From: Yinghuangia elevatio
GTDB taxonomy: Bacteria; Actinomycetota; Actinomycetes; Streptomycetales; Streptomycetaceae
Length of the DNA: 64,000 nucleotides
Reading direction: 5' to 3'
Assembly (NCBI RefSeq): GCF_040649515.1
Contig: NZ_JBEZFP010000028.1
Span: 18,309 to 82,308, forward strand
The stretch's first letter is position 1; the number at the start of each line of letters is the position of its first letter. Positions 52,860-61,036 of the stretch are shown in pieces. Below the pieces are notes generated by a model that saw only the letters and a list, made by a program, of their open reading frames with translations, searched no databases and was not told the origin of the DNA. The position numbers and the translations under genes were made by a program.

Positions 52860-54307
52860 GACGACCCGCGCTCCTCTCCCGGTCCCCAGGCGAGTCCGCG
52901 CGCGACGTCCGAGGGGCGCACCAGGTTCGGCGTGCCGCCCTCGGCGTCGGACTCCGGGTCGGTGTCGGGCCGCGACGGCAGTACGCGGGTCTCCTCGGCG
53001 GGAGACTCCGGCGGAGCGCTCGCGGGAGCGGCCACAGGCCCGGCCGCGGACACAGCCGAAGCGGCGGGAGACGCGGTCGACGATGCGGAAGAGGCTGCCC
53101 CCGAAGGCAGTTCGGCGGCTGTGCCCGCGGCGGGCAGTGCCGGGGCCGGGCGGGCGAACAACGGCGCGCCGACGACCATCGTCTCCTCGACGCGGCGCAG
53201 CGGAGTGCCGCCGCCCGGGACGAGGACCGGTTCGCGCACCGGTTCCGGTGCGCGCTCCGGCACGGCCTCCGCGGCGGTTTCGGCCGCGGCCGCGTCCGCC
53301 TCGGCGCGCCGGATGATCGACTGGCCGGGGACCCCGACCTCGCGGTCGCGCTCGGCGTCGCGGTCCGCCCGGTTCTCCCTGATCGCGCGCACCAGGCTGG
53401 TGCCCAGCCGCCACACGGTCATCGGCACCACGATGAGCAGGAGGCCACCGAACAGGTAGACGCCCCAGGGGCGTCCGACCTTGAGGCCGATCTCGTCGAC
53501 CACCCGGCCGTCGTACATGACCCGGTAGCGGAACTCGCCGTGCTGGCGCGGCTTGAGCTCGATGGGGAGGCTGACCTTGACCCGCTGGCCCGGCAGGATG
53601 GTGCCGTTCCAGGTCTTGTCCTCCCAGGTGGGCGCGTACACGCCCTGGAACGTGCCGATCCGGAACACCGGGTTGGTGATGGGCGATTCGCCCATGTTGC
53701 CGACCTCGATCTCGAACCGGCGGCTGACCGGCGAGCCGAACCAGGTGAAGACGTTGTCCTTGCCGGTCATCTCGCTCTTGATGAACGTGAGCCGGCCGGG
53801 CGATTTGCCGCTGTTCTGCATGGCGGCGAACGGGGCGCCTTCGATCTCCACCGGAATGGCGCGGTCCAGGGACCGTCCGCCGGTCACGGTGACCACGCGG
53901 ATGACGCACGGGCACGGTACGGGAGGCGTCTCGACCCGGATGGACACGGCGAACTCGCCCGCCGTCGCGACCGGGACGTTCATCGACGTGGCGACCGCGC
54001 ACGTCTTGGTGCCGGCCAGGCCGTTCTGGCCGCACACCGCGATGTTGACCATCGAACCGGGCGCCCACGCGACGCCGGTGACCTTGACGATGCCGCCGGG
54101 CTTGGTCTTGGTCGTGCTGAGCGACGCCTGACCGCCTTCGGGCGCGCCGGGTGTGGGGCTGGGCGGGGTGACCGCGTACCCCGGAGCGGCGGCGGCCAGG
54201 AGCAGGGCGACGAATGCGGACACGAGCAGGGCATACGCGAACGCCCCTCGGCGGGACCGGCGATGCGCCGGTCCCGCGAGGGTGCGTCGAAGTGCGAGGT
54301 AGCTCAA
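52856..54307 (-). CDS. Membrane protein with Ig/neocarzinostatin-like domain
   Basis: TTG 54307 overlaps the DUF916 stop (TTGA); 483 residues. Signal peptide or helix at about 22-45. Residues 60-150 (STTKTKPGGIVKVTGVAWAP, NIAVCGQNGLAGTKTCAVAT, CPCVIRV) resemble the seven-strand neocarzinostatin-type Ig fold with its Cys pairs. A second beta domain (about 165-280) ends in RPWGVYLFGGLLLIVVPMTV, a membrane helix. The last ~190 residues are cytoplasmic, Ala/Pro/Glu-rich and of low complexity. Coupled on both sides to DUF916 and WxL genes, so a scaffold of the same complex is likely. No enediyne genes are near. Confidence 0.72.
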   Translation of the reverse strand: MSYLALRRTLAGPAHRRSRRGAFAYALLVSAFVALLLAAAAPGYAVTPPSPTPGAPEGGQASLSTTKTKPGGIVKVTGVAWAPGSMVNIAVCGQNGLAGTKTCAVATSMNVPVATAGEFAVSIRVETPPVPCPCVIRVVTVTGGRSLDRAIPVEIEGAPFAAMQNSGKSPGRLTFIKSEMTGKDNVFTWFGSPVSRRFEIEVGNMGESPITNPVFRIGTFQGVYAPTWEDKTWNGTILPGQRVKVSLPIELKPRQHGEFRYRVMYDGRVVDEIGLKVGRPWGVYLFGGLLLIVVPMTVWRLGTSLVRAIRENRADRDAERDREVGVPGQSIIRRAEADAAAAETAAEAVPERAPEPVREPVLVPGGGTPLRRVEETMVVGAPLFARPAPALPAAGTAAELPSGAASSASSTASPAASAVSAAGPVAAPASAPPESPAEETRVLPSRPDTDPESDAEGGTPNLVRPSDVARGLAWGPGEERGSS

Positions 54308-55584
54308 CGACCGACCCCCGCAGGGTCCGCCGCCTCGCCACCGGCAGAAGCAGGTGCGGTTTCCTTGGGCTCTTCCTTGGGCTGGTCCTTGGGCTGGTCC
54401 TTCGTCTCGCCCGAGCCCTCGGCGGTGTCGCCGCCCTTCTCGCCCGAACCCTTGGCGGTGTCGCCGGTGACCGGTGCGGACTCGCCGCCGGACGGGTCCT
54501 TCGGACCCTGGTTCTCGGCCTTGTCACCGCTGTTGCCGCCGCCGCTCTTGCGGTTGCGCATCAGCTGCCACGCCACGCCGCCGCCGATCAGCAGGAGCGC
54601 GAGGACCAGGAGCGCGGGCCACGGCACGGCGGTGTAGGACGTCGAAGTCTTGTCGGACAGCTGCTGGTTCTCCTGCTCGGTGACCGCACTGACCTGGACG
54701 TTGACCCGGTCCAGCAGGGGTGCGTCCTTCCACGTCTGGACCAGCTCGACCTTTTCGCCCGGGAAGATCTCGATCTGGTTCGCGGGGTCGCTCTTCTTGG
54801 TCAGCAGCGTGCGGCCGAAGAGTCCGGTGACCTTGAGGTCGGTCTGCGGGCGGATGATCACGTTGCCCGTGTTGACGATGGTGTAGCGGATGACGGCCTT
54901 GTCGGAGCCGAAGAACTCACCGAAGCCGGTGGCGCGTTCGACGCTCACGTCGCGAACGTCCATGGCGGGCACGCTCGGACCGCGGACCTTGAGGTAGATG
55001 CGCGCACCCACCTGCATCTTCAGGTCGACGCGGAGCTGGCCTTCCTGCTGCTCGCCGATGCTCTCGTTGTTGAGCGCCATGATGCCGCCGACGTGGTCGC
55101 CGGACGTGGCGTTGGCGGGTATCGCGATCTGGAACGGGATCGCGACGCGCGTACCGGGCTCGACCTCGATGGTGTCCTGGCCGTTGGCGACCTTGAGCCA
55201 GAGGCCGACGCCCTTCATCGGGTCGCCGAGGCGGCGGACCGAGAACGCGCCGTCGCGCGGCGTGTTGAAGGCGTCCGCGCCGAAGATCTTGAAGGTCAGC
55301 TTGCGGCTGCTGGTGTTGGCCACGACGACCGTGTCGGTCACCGTGTCGCCGGCCGCGGCCTCCAGGAAGAAGTAGCGCCGGTTGTTCTGGTCGGTGCCGG
55401 GCGGCACGAGGGGGTCGACGGACCAGTCGCCGTTGCTCGCCGCGTGCGCGGCGGGCACGGGCCCGACCAGGAGGCCGGCGAGGACGGTGAACAGCACGGC
55501 GAGCAGGGAGAAGGCCCGGGTACGCGGGCCGGTGCGGCGCGGACGGGCGGCTCTGTCCCTGCGCTGTGTCGACGTGTCCGTCAT
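54304..55584 (-). CDS. DUF916 (WxL-interacting) membrane protein
   Basis: ATG 55584, with AGGAG 7 bp upstream; 426 residues. Signal peptide about 1-48. Residues 50-175 are DUF916-like: WSVDPLVPPGTDQNNRRYFF, DTVVVANTSSRKLTFKIFGADAF, VAIPFQIAIPANATSGDHVGGI. In Firmicutes this domain binds peptidoglycan and pairs with a DUF3324 domain in WxL-interacting proteins; residues 185-320 here (IRYTIVNTGNVIIRPQTDLKV) take that place. A membrane helix (WPALLVLALLLIGGGVAWQL) and a charged cytoplasmic tail with KDQPKDQPKEEPKE repeats follow. First gene of the five-gene operon 55584 to 49175. Domain identification is firm; the partner role is from the family. Confidence 0.85.
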   Translation of the reverse strand: MTDTSTQRRDRAARPRRTGPRTRAFSLLAVLFTVLAGLLVGPVPAAHAASNGDWSVDPLVPPGTDQNNRRYFFLEAAAGDTVTDTVVVANTSSRKLTFKIFGADAFNTPRDGAFSVRRLGDPMKGVGLWLKVANGQDTIEVEPGTRVAIPFQIAIPANATSGDHVGGIMALNNESIGEQQEGQLRVDLKMQVGARIYLKVRGPSVPAMDVRDVSVERATGFGEFFGSDKAVIRYTIVNTGNVIIRPQTDLKVTGLFGRTLLTKKSDPANQIEIFPGEKVELVQTWKDAPLLDRVNVQVSAVTEQENQQLSDKTSTSYTAVPWPALLVLALLLIGGGVAWQLMRNRKSGGGNSGDKAENQGPKDPSGGESAPVTGDTAKGSGEKGGDTAEGSGETKDQPKDQPKEEPKETAPASAGGEAADPAGVGR

Positions 55585-55892
55585 GTCTTGTCTCCTGCGG
55601 CTTCAACGGGGCTGGCGGATCGGCGGCGGGTGCGGCCCGGGAGCGGAGACCTGGGCCGTGGCCTGGGTGGTGCCGGTGGTGCGGGTCCTGCGGTGCGGAT
55701 CCGGAGCCGAGCGGCGTGGGTGGAACGGGCCGGATTGCCCGTCCCACCCTCCGCTCTGCGCCGATCCGCAGCGGCCCGTCGTACCGGTGTCGGACTGCGG
55801 GTGGCTCCCGCTGTCCGGCACCGGTACGGCAAAGCCGTTCAGGGTCCCGGCCGGGCCGAGGCTCCGGCCGGGAGTCCTAGTCCACGCTCAGA
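55585..55892. other. Intergenic region upstream of the DUF916 operon
   Basis: This 308-bp gap holds the terminator of the upstream WxL gene (55845-55873) and a small ACGGC-AAA-GCCGT hairpin near 55826. I did not find the shared AAC-N2-GTT operator or a clear promoter, so the five-gene operon may be controlled differently from the single WxL genes. Confidence 0.4.
55845..55873 (-). terminator. Hairpin terminator after the WxL gene
   Basis: 10-bp stem TCCCGGCCGG/CCGGCCGGGA with a 9-nt loop, 19 bp past the stop at 55893. Confidence 0.55.
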
Positions 55893-57461
55893 TCAGATGA
55901 GGGTGAGCGTGAGGGTGGCGGTGTAGGTGCCGGAGAGCTGCCACGCCGGGACCGCGAGCTTCGTCGCGGCGTCCGCCGTGAACTCACCGCCGGAGACCTG
56001 GCCGGGAGCGTTCGCGGTCTGGGTGCAGAGCGCGCCCACGGTGCCCGCCGATCCGGTCTGCACCTGGCTCGGCGAGTCCGGGTTGGTGACGGCGCACGCC
56101 GGGGTCCAGGTGAACCGGTCGGCCGCGATCACGCCGCTCACCGCGGGAGAGGTGAAGTCGGTGATCTGGCCGGTCAGGGACCAGCCCAGCGTGGTGCCGC
56201 GGAAGTCCTGCACCTTGACCTGGTTCAGCGCGCCGTTCATGGTCTGCGGCTTGCCGTTCAGGGTGATCGGCGTCAGCGTGATGCCACTGGCGGCCTGCTC
56301 GAACTTCAGCCCACCACCGATGACCTCACCCTCGATCGGCTGCGTGAGCTGCTGCCCCTGCTTGACCGTGAACGGGGTGGAGCCGCTCTTGCCGCCGCCC
56401 GTCGCACCGATCTTCGCGGTGGCCGGGTCGTTGACCGTGTACGACGCGGCGAGCACGCCGTCGGCGCCCACCGTCACGGTGACCGGGGCGTCCGAGGTCG
56501 GGGTGTTGTCCGACTTCAGGCCCTGGACCGTGACGCTGCCGGCCGGCCAGTTCGTGCCGCTGACGGCGGTGGTCGTGCCGACCTCACCGTTGTTCGGGCT
56601 CGCGCCGAGGGTCACCGGCGGGATGCCGGTCACCGTGAACGCGTTGGTGTTCGTGCTCTGCCCCGAGTCGCTGGTGAGCTTCAGGGTGTAGGAGCCCGGG
56701 GGCACCTGCTCGACGACGGTGAAGCCACCGGTCAGGTTGCCGCCGGCGATCGCGATGTTGTTCACCGGGTACGGCTGGCAGGTCGCGCCCGCGCACAGCT
56801 GCACACCGTTGGCGGGGTCGAGCGCGCCTTCCCAGCCGGTGCCGGTGACGGTGCCGCTCTCACCCTGCTTGATGGTGGTGGGCGCGACGACCGCCGTCAC
56901 GGGGCCGGGAGGAGCCTTGGTGGTGAACGTCGCGACGGTCCCGCCGCCCGTGTAGACACACGGGGCGGTCTGCTTGCCGACGCCCGGGATGTCGGTGACA
57001 TTCGTCGAACCCGTGGGCTCGAAGTTGATGGCACCCACGCCCGCGCTCGCCGGAATGGTGAACGTCGTGGTGAACGGCGCCGGGTCGATCGGGACGTTCG
57101 CCGGGAGGTCGAGGGTCACCTCGGGGCCCGCCAGGTTGACGACGCCGGTGGCGGCGCCCGACATGGTCAGGTGGAGGGTGCTCTGGGCCTTCGCGTTGGC
57201 GAACGCGAACGGGCTGGTGATCGGCGGCGGACCGAGGTCCACGTTGGCCGTGACCGTGATGCCGGCCGGCCCGGTCACCGGGGTCAGGTCGACGGTGACC
57301 GTCTGCGGCCCGACCTTCTCGCCGAGAACCGGGACCTGACACACGGCGTTGACCGTGACGGTGCCGGCGGACGCGGCCGGAGCCACGGCCACCAGGCCCG
57401 CGGTACCCGCGATCACCGCGGCACCCAGGCCCGCGGCGACCTTCTTACGGGACTTGAACAT
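55893..57461 (-). CDS. Secreted multidomain WxL-like surface protein
   Basis: ATG 57461 (MFKSRKKVAAGLG) behind AAGGGAG at 11 bp; 522 residues. Signal peptide about 1-33. Residues 34-175 share the CQVPVLGEKVGPQ domain with the protein at 49175. Two Ig-like domains follow (about 180-280 and 280-365; one has VQLCAGATCQPYP Cys). The C-terminus (about 375-522) is WxL-like: QVKVQDFRGTTLGWSLTGQI, TWTPACAV, GALCTQTA and GTYTATLTLTLI. No sorting signal or membrane helix, so it should bind the wall non-covalently as WxL proteins do. It has its own promoter and operator. Confidence 0.85.
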   Translation of the reverse strand: MFKSRKKVAAGLGAAVIAGTAGLVAVAPAASAGTVTVNAVCQVPVLGEKVGPQTVTVDLTPVTGPAGITVTANVDLGPPPITSPFAFANAKAQSTLHLTMSGAATGVVNLAGPEVTLDLPANVPIDPAPFTTTFTIPASAGVGAINFEPTGSTNVTDIPGVGKQTAPCVYTGGGTVATFTTKAPPGPVTAVVAPTTIKQGESGTVTGTGWEGALDPANGVQLCAGATCQPYPVNNIAIAGGNLTGGFTVVEQVPPGSYTLKLTSDSGQSTNTNAFTVTGIPPVTLGASPNNGEVGTTTAVSGTNWPAGSVTVQGLKSDNTPTSDAPVTVTVGADGVLAASYTVNDPATAKIGATGGGKSGSTPFTVKQGQQLTQPIEGEVIGGGLKFEQAASGITLTPITLNGKPQTMNGALNQVKVQDFRGTTLGWSLTGQITDFTSPAVSGVIAADRFTWTPACAVTNPDSPSQVQTGSAGTVGALCTQTANAPGQVSGGEFTADAATKLAVPAWQLSGTYTATLTLTLI

Positions 57462-57684
57462 GTGAGGTGCTACTCCCTTCCAGGGGCTGCTGCCGCCGCC
57501 GGGGGGCGGGGCAGTCGAACACCACACCGGAGTTGAGCCGAGAGCGCACTACCATGAACTCAGGCGCTCCGGTGCCGTCCTGGGACGGTCGCCTCGAATT
57601 TCCGTCGCACACGGCCGAGGCGGCCGTCTCGCGGCCCTTGCGCCCCCAAGGCTCTGGTAGAGGTGCGCGGGACCGACGTGCGGG

Positions 57685-57698
57685 TGGAACCTGTTTCA
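57685..57698 (-). promoter_or_regulatory. AAC-N2-GTT operator, copy 2
   Basis: Plus strand TGGAACCTGTTTCA, a full match to TnnAACnnGTTnnA, 15 bp past the -10 box, so over the start of transcription. Flanking GTTCCACCC is shared with copy 1. Confidence 0.65.
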
Positions 57699-57713
57699 AA
57701 AACCAGGCGTGCC

Positions 57714-57743
57714 ATTGATGCCTTTACGCGCCTCAGATGTCAA
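57714..57743 (-). promoter_or_regulatory. Promoter of the WxL gene at 55893
   Basis: Minus strand TTGACA (57738-57743), 18 bp, ATCAAT (57714-57719). The -35 is ideal; the -10 is weak but its place is fixed by the shared layout. The spacer carries CGTAAAGGCAT, which recurs upstream of the decayed gene (48106-48118). Confidence 0.55.
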
Positions 57744-57967
57744 GGCTTTGGCTGCCTCGCGTTAACAGTTGCGTAATACACCAACAAGGCCCGACAAGTC
57801 CGATCTTGAAAAACGGGTTCGCACAGGCGGAAACGGTGCCGCCGGCCCGGGAGTTCGGGCGCGACGGCACGCACATTTCCTTGTGGGATCACTCGGCCGT
57901 GCTCGACGGGCCGATGACCTGTTGTTCGCGGGCGGCGGTCGAAACCGCATTTGCGCCGTTACCGCCG

Positions 57968-57997
57968 TCGGCGGCGCGGTTCGCACCGCGCCGCCGA
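57968..57997 (-). terminator. Hairpin terminator after the LPXTG surface gene
   Basis: Perfect 13-bp stem TCGGCGGCGCGGT/ACCGCGCCGCCGA with a 4-nt loop, 9 bp past the stop at 58007. Confidence 0.75.
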
Positions 57998-58006
57998 AGC
58001 GCTTTG

Positions 58007-58822
58007 TCAGGCGGGGGTGTTGCGCGACGCACGGACCTTGCGGGTCGCGATCAGCACCGCGCCGATGCCCAGGAGGCCGACGGTGCCGCCGACGAGACCC
58101 ATCGACAGGGCGTCGTCCAGCGGACCGGTCTTGGGCAGGCTGCCGGTGCTGCTGCCCGAGGTCGTGCCGGTGGTGCCGGTGGTGCCGGTCGAGCTGGTCC
58201 CCGTCGAGCTCGACGAACTGGACGACGAACTCGCCGACGACGTACCGCCCGTGGTGCTCGCCGCGGTGACGGTGATGCTGTGCACGACGCCAGTGCCGGT
58301 CGCCGTGCAGACCATCGGCAGCTTGAAGCCCATGGCGTCGACGTCGAGGGTCAGCTTGGTCGGTGTCAGGTCGAGCTTGCCCGCGGTCGCGCTTGCGGGG
58401 ATCTTGATCTTCAGCTTGAAGGCCGGCAGGTCGATGCCACCCTTCTTCAGGTCCATCGTTATCTGCGCGGCCTTGACGCTGATCGGCGCCGTCGACGCAC
58501 CTGCGGTCTTGAGCTCCACCGTCGGTGTCAACTTGGCGCCGGGCACGTCGAGCGGTACCTCTGCGGGGCTCGGCCCCAGGTCGACGTCGAGTTCGACGTC
58601 CGCGCCGGCCGCGCCTGTCGCGGGACCGTTGACTGTGTAAGCCTGCGGGCCGGCCAGGTTCGTCTTGCCGCCCATGATCTGCTGGATGTTCGCAGGCACT
58701 GGGCAGTTGGCTTGGCCGGTGGTCGTACCCGCATGCGCGGTGGGCGCGAACATCAGCGTCGCACCGGTGGCGAGTGCGGCAGCCGCAATGCTGCCTGCCG
58801 CTCGACCCGTCAGCTTGACCAT
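58007..58822 (-). CDS. LPXTG-anchored surface protein
   Basis: ATG 58822 (MVKLTGRAAGS) behind AAGGGAG at 10 bp; 271 residues. Signal peptide about 1-31 (TAHA|GT). One beta-rich domain (about 32-195: ANCPVPANIQQ, DVDLGPSPAEVPLDVPGAKL, KIKIPASATAGKLDLTP, LPMVCTATG) is of the same type as the N-terminal domains at 48150, 49175 and 55893. A Ser/Thr/Gly stalk with an unbroken Ser run leads to LPKTGPLDDA, a hydrophobic helix and a basic end: a classic sorting signal, unlike the LAXTG of its neighbours. Anchored to peptidoglycan by a sortase encoded elsewhere. Confidence 0.82.
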   Translation of the reverse strand: MVKLTGRAAGSIAAAALATGATLMFAPTAHAGTTTGQANCPVPANIQQIMGGKTNLAGPQAYTVNGPATGAAGADVELDVDLGPSPAEVPLDVPGAKLTPTVELKTAGASTAPISVKAAQITMDLKKGGIDLPAFKLKIKIPASATAGKLDLTPTKLTLDVDAMGFKLPMVCTATGTGVVHSITVTAASTTGGTSSASSSSSSSSSTGTSSTGTTGTTGTTSGSSTGSLPKTGPLDDALSMGLVGGTVGLLGIGAVLIATRKVRASRNTPA

Positions 58823-59274
58823 AGGGGTGGTTCTCCCTTCGGGGACTTGCCTGTCGTCTTCCGACGGCCGGCGCGGTCTGCGTTGCGTGCGCAGCCCGAC
58901 CGCTCCGGCCTTCTCGTCCTGCACGGACCGTTCGCGCCTCCGAGGGACCGGAGTTGCGATCGTCCCCCCGCCCGCACCGTGTCGCATGGTTCGGACGGAC
59001 TCGACGGCCCGTACCAGCGCACAGGCCCTGGGCACGCTGACCTGGGAATCAGAAGATCGAAGTCCCCGTCCGCACCGCACCCCGAGAGACATCAAGACTG
59101 TGCCAGTCATTGATGTCATGTCAGATCATGGGGTGACGGTACGACAAGTCCCATGAGCGAACAACAGTCATCGACAGAAAAAACGGTGGCGTCGGAAAAC
59201 AGTTCGGCATCATTCGGAATCCGGGAAATCGCTGTGTCGACATGCCGCTTGACGGGCGAAAGCCGAGGTGGCGC

Positions 59275-59292
59275 GGATCGACACGTGTCACC
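59275..59292. repeat. 18-bp direct repeat containing GACACGTGTC, copy 1
   Basis: GGATCGACACGTGTCACC is identical to 63826-63843. Both stand upstream of rightward units of the surface locus. The 10-bp palindrome inside suggests a dimeric regulator site. Confidence 0.65.
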
Positions 59293-59428
59293 ACTACGGG
59301 CGAGTAGGGCACACGGCGGACTCTTGAGAGTGCGGCGGAACACGCAACTTCGAGCCACGTGTCACCTACCTGGTTGGTTTGTTGTGGCCACTGCCGCCAA
59401 AAGCGACGAAGCGTGCGGACACGGACCC

Positions 59429-59458
59429 TTGACACACCATCAGGGAACCGGATGAATT
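59429..59458 (+). promoter_or_regulatory. Promoter of the collagen-like WxL gene
   Basis: TTGACA (59429-59434), 18 bp, TGAATT (59453-59458), 68 bp before the start codon. Same boxes and spacing as the promoters at 60980 and 63901, but without an AAC-N2-GTT site downstream. Confidence 0.55.
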
Positions 59459-59526
59459 GCTGTTCGACTCCGGGTCAGTAAGCCCACCTGGAACCGCAAG
59501 GAACGCAGATAGGGAGCGACCGCACC

Positions 59527-60825
59527 ATGGCTTCACGGCGCACCGGACTTCTCCTGGCCCTCGGAGTCGTCGCCGCCGCAGCGGGATTCGGCACCGGCAC
59601 CCCGCCGGCGCAGGCTGCCGCCGTCACCAACGCCGTCGAATGCGATCCGACGTTCGCGAACGGATCCAAGTTCCTTTGGAACCCGAAAATCGAGCTCACC
59701 GTCGCGCCCTTGAAGACGGCGTACGCCGTGGGCGACGAGGTGACCGTCACCTGGTCGTGGCGCACGCCGCCGCGCAACCCCTCCAGTTGGGTCCTGATCG
59801 CCGAGAACACCGCCCAGCCGAGCGGTGTGGTGAAGCTGTCCGGCGCGCAGTCCGGTGAGGTCAAGGTCTCCGGCCCCACGAAGAACCCCACGACGGGAGG
59901 CGGGCAGCCCCTGCCCGTCGAGGCCATGACCGGAAAGTTCACCGTCGCCGCGGAAGGCCGCATCGACCTGGCGCCCGGCGCGTACGCGATCGACTCCTGG
60001 CTGTGGGGCCCTCCGTCCCCGTGTACGCCCACCGGTGCGACCCCGATCTCGCTGAGCATCCAGTCAGGTACGACGTCGACGCCCGGCCCGCAGCCGACCG
60101 GGCCGGGCAACCCGGGCGGTCCCGGCACCACGCCGCCCGCCACGGGTCAGCCCGGGACGACGCCCGGGGCCACCGGAACTCCCGGCGTGCCGGGGGCGAC
60201 CGGCACCCCGGGCGCACCCGGCGGGCCCACGGGGACGCCGGGAGCCACCGGCACTCCGGGCGCCTCGGGGGCCCCGACGGCCAGCGCGACCGGAAGCCCC
60301 TCCCCCGGCGCGGACAACGGCACCGCAACGGGCGCCCCCGCAGGCGCCCCGGCTCCGGGCGACCTCCCGCCCGCCGCGGGAGGTCCGCCGCCTGCCGGAC
60401 CGCTGTTCATGACGGCCGATCAACAGGCGGTGGTCATGGGCGATTTGCCGCCCGGCACCGGGCCCCGCCAGGTCACCGGGCAGTTGAACCCGCTGCAGGT
60501 CGTGGACCAGCGCGGCAGCACGCTGGGCTGGACGCTCACCGGGCAGATCGGCGACTTCCTGGCCCCCGACGGCTCGCGGATCCCCTCGTCCGGGTTCGCG
60601 TGGACCCCCAACTGCCTGGCGACCGGGGCCGCGTCGAGTGCGGTGTCCAACGGGCTGCCCGGTTCCGCCGGCGCGAGCCCCGAACTGCTGTGCCGTCAGA
60701 ACCCGAGCATGGGCGAGGTGACCGGCGGGGAGTTCCAGGTCGACGCCGCACTCACCCTCGGCGTGACCGGCCCCACGACCGAAGGAACGCCCTACACCGC
60801 GGAGTTGACGCTCAGTCTGATCTGA
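59527..60825 (+). CDS. Secreted WxL-like protein with collagen-like linker
   Basis: ATG 59527, 9 bp behind AGGGAG; 432 residues. Signal peptide about 1-31. Residues 32-180 form a beta domain (LKTAYAVGDEVTVTWSWRTP, VVKLSGAQSGEVKVSGPTKN) that appears twice in the next gene. Residues about 182-295 are Gly/Pro/Thr repeats (GTPGVPGATGTPGAPG), partly in Gly-X-Y phase, a rigid stalk. The C-terminus is WxL-like: PLQVVDQRGSTLGWTLTGQI, AWTPNCLA, ELLCRQNP and PYTAELTLSLI. No sorting signal, so wall binding through the WxL part is expected. Confidence 0.84.
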   Translation: MASRRTGLLLALGVVAAAAGFGTGTPPAQAAAVTNAVECDPTFANGSKFLWNPKIELTVAPLKTAYAVGDEVTVTWSWRTPPRNPSSWVLIAENTAQPSGVVKLSGAQSGEVKVSGPTKNPTTGGGQPLPVEAMTGKFTVAAEGRIDLAPGAYAIDSWLWGPPSPCTPTGATPISLSIQSGTTSTPGPQPTGPGNPGGPGTTPPATGQPGTTPGATGTPGVPGATGTPGAPGGPTGTPGATGTPGASGAPTASATGSPSPGADNGTATGAPAGAPAPGDLPPAAGGPPPAGPLFMTADQQAVVMGDLPPGTGPRQVTGQLNPLQVVDQRGSTLGWTLTGQIGDFLAPDGSRIPSSGFAWTPNCLATGAASSAVSNGLPGSAGASPELLCRQNPSMGEVTGGEFQVDAALTLGVTGPTTEGTPYTAELTLSLI

Positions 60826-60842
60826 GCGAGGCCCGATCGTCC

Positions 60843-60884
60843 GGCGCGGTCGGGGCCCGGACGGCCCGTGACGGGTCCCGCGCC
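60843..60884 (+). terminator. Possible terminator after the collagen-like WxL gene
   Basis: GGCGCGG/CCGCGCC arms enclose a second GGGCCCG/CGGGTCC stem, starting 18 bp past the stop. Imperfect and without a T run. Confidence 0.35.
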
Positions 60885-60979
60885 CCGGCCTGCCCGGAGT
60901 GCTCCGCCCGGGCGTCCCGGGCCGCTGCCGTCCGCGCCGACCTGCGGAAACGGAACGCCCGCCGCTGCCCGTACCGGTC

Positions 60980-61009
60980 TTGACTTCCCGGCGATCTCGG
61001 CGCTGAATA
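60980..61009 (+). promoter_or_regulatory. Promoter of the large WxL gene
   Basis: TTGACT (60980-60985), 18 bp, TGAATA (61004-61009). Closely matches the promoter at 63901 including the following C of the -35 and the GC before the -10. Confidence 0.6.
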
Positions 61010-61022
61010 GCAGGGCCCCAAC

Positions 61023-61036
61023 TGGAACACGTTCCA
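61023..61036. promoter_or_regulatory. AAC-N2-GTT operator, copy 3
   Basis: TGGAACACGTTCCA, with perfect TGGAAC/GTTCCA arms (symmetric outward to CTGGAAC/GTTCCAG) and 2-bp centre, 13 bp past the -10 box. A bound protein here would block RNA polymerase. Full match to TnnAACnnGTTnnA. Confidence 0.7.

Larger units (their letters stand above)
57462..58006. other. Intergenic regulatory region upstream of the WxL gene
   Basis: 545 bp between two leftward genes. It contains, in minus order, the terminator of the LPXTG gene (57968-57997), a promoter (57714-57743) and the AAC-N2-GTT operator (57685-57698), leaving a 224-bp leader before the WxL start. No credible small gene was found. Confidence 0.55.
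58823..59526. other. Divergent intergenic region with palindromic motif copies
   Basis: 704 bp between divergent surface genes. GACACGTGTC (59279-59288), inside an 18-bp sequence repeated exactly at 63826-63843, and a second CACGTGTCACC (59356-59366) are possible operator sites for the rightward gene. A promoter for that gene is at 59429-59458. The leftward promoter was not found. No small gene is supported. Confidence 0.5.

Noticed and set aside
60147..60410. Minus-strand Gly/Pro/Val-rich frame opposite the collagen-like stalk
   Set aside because: A mirror of the repeat on the coding strand, with no ribosome site.
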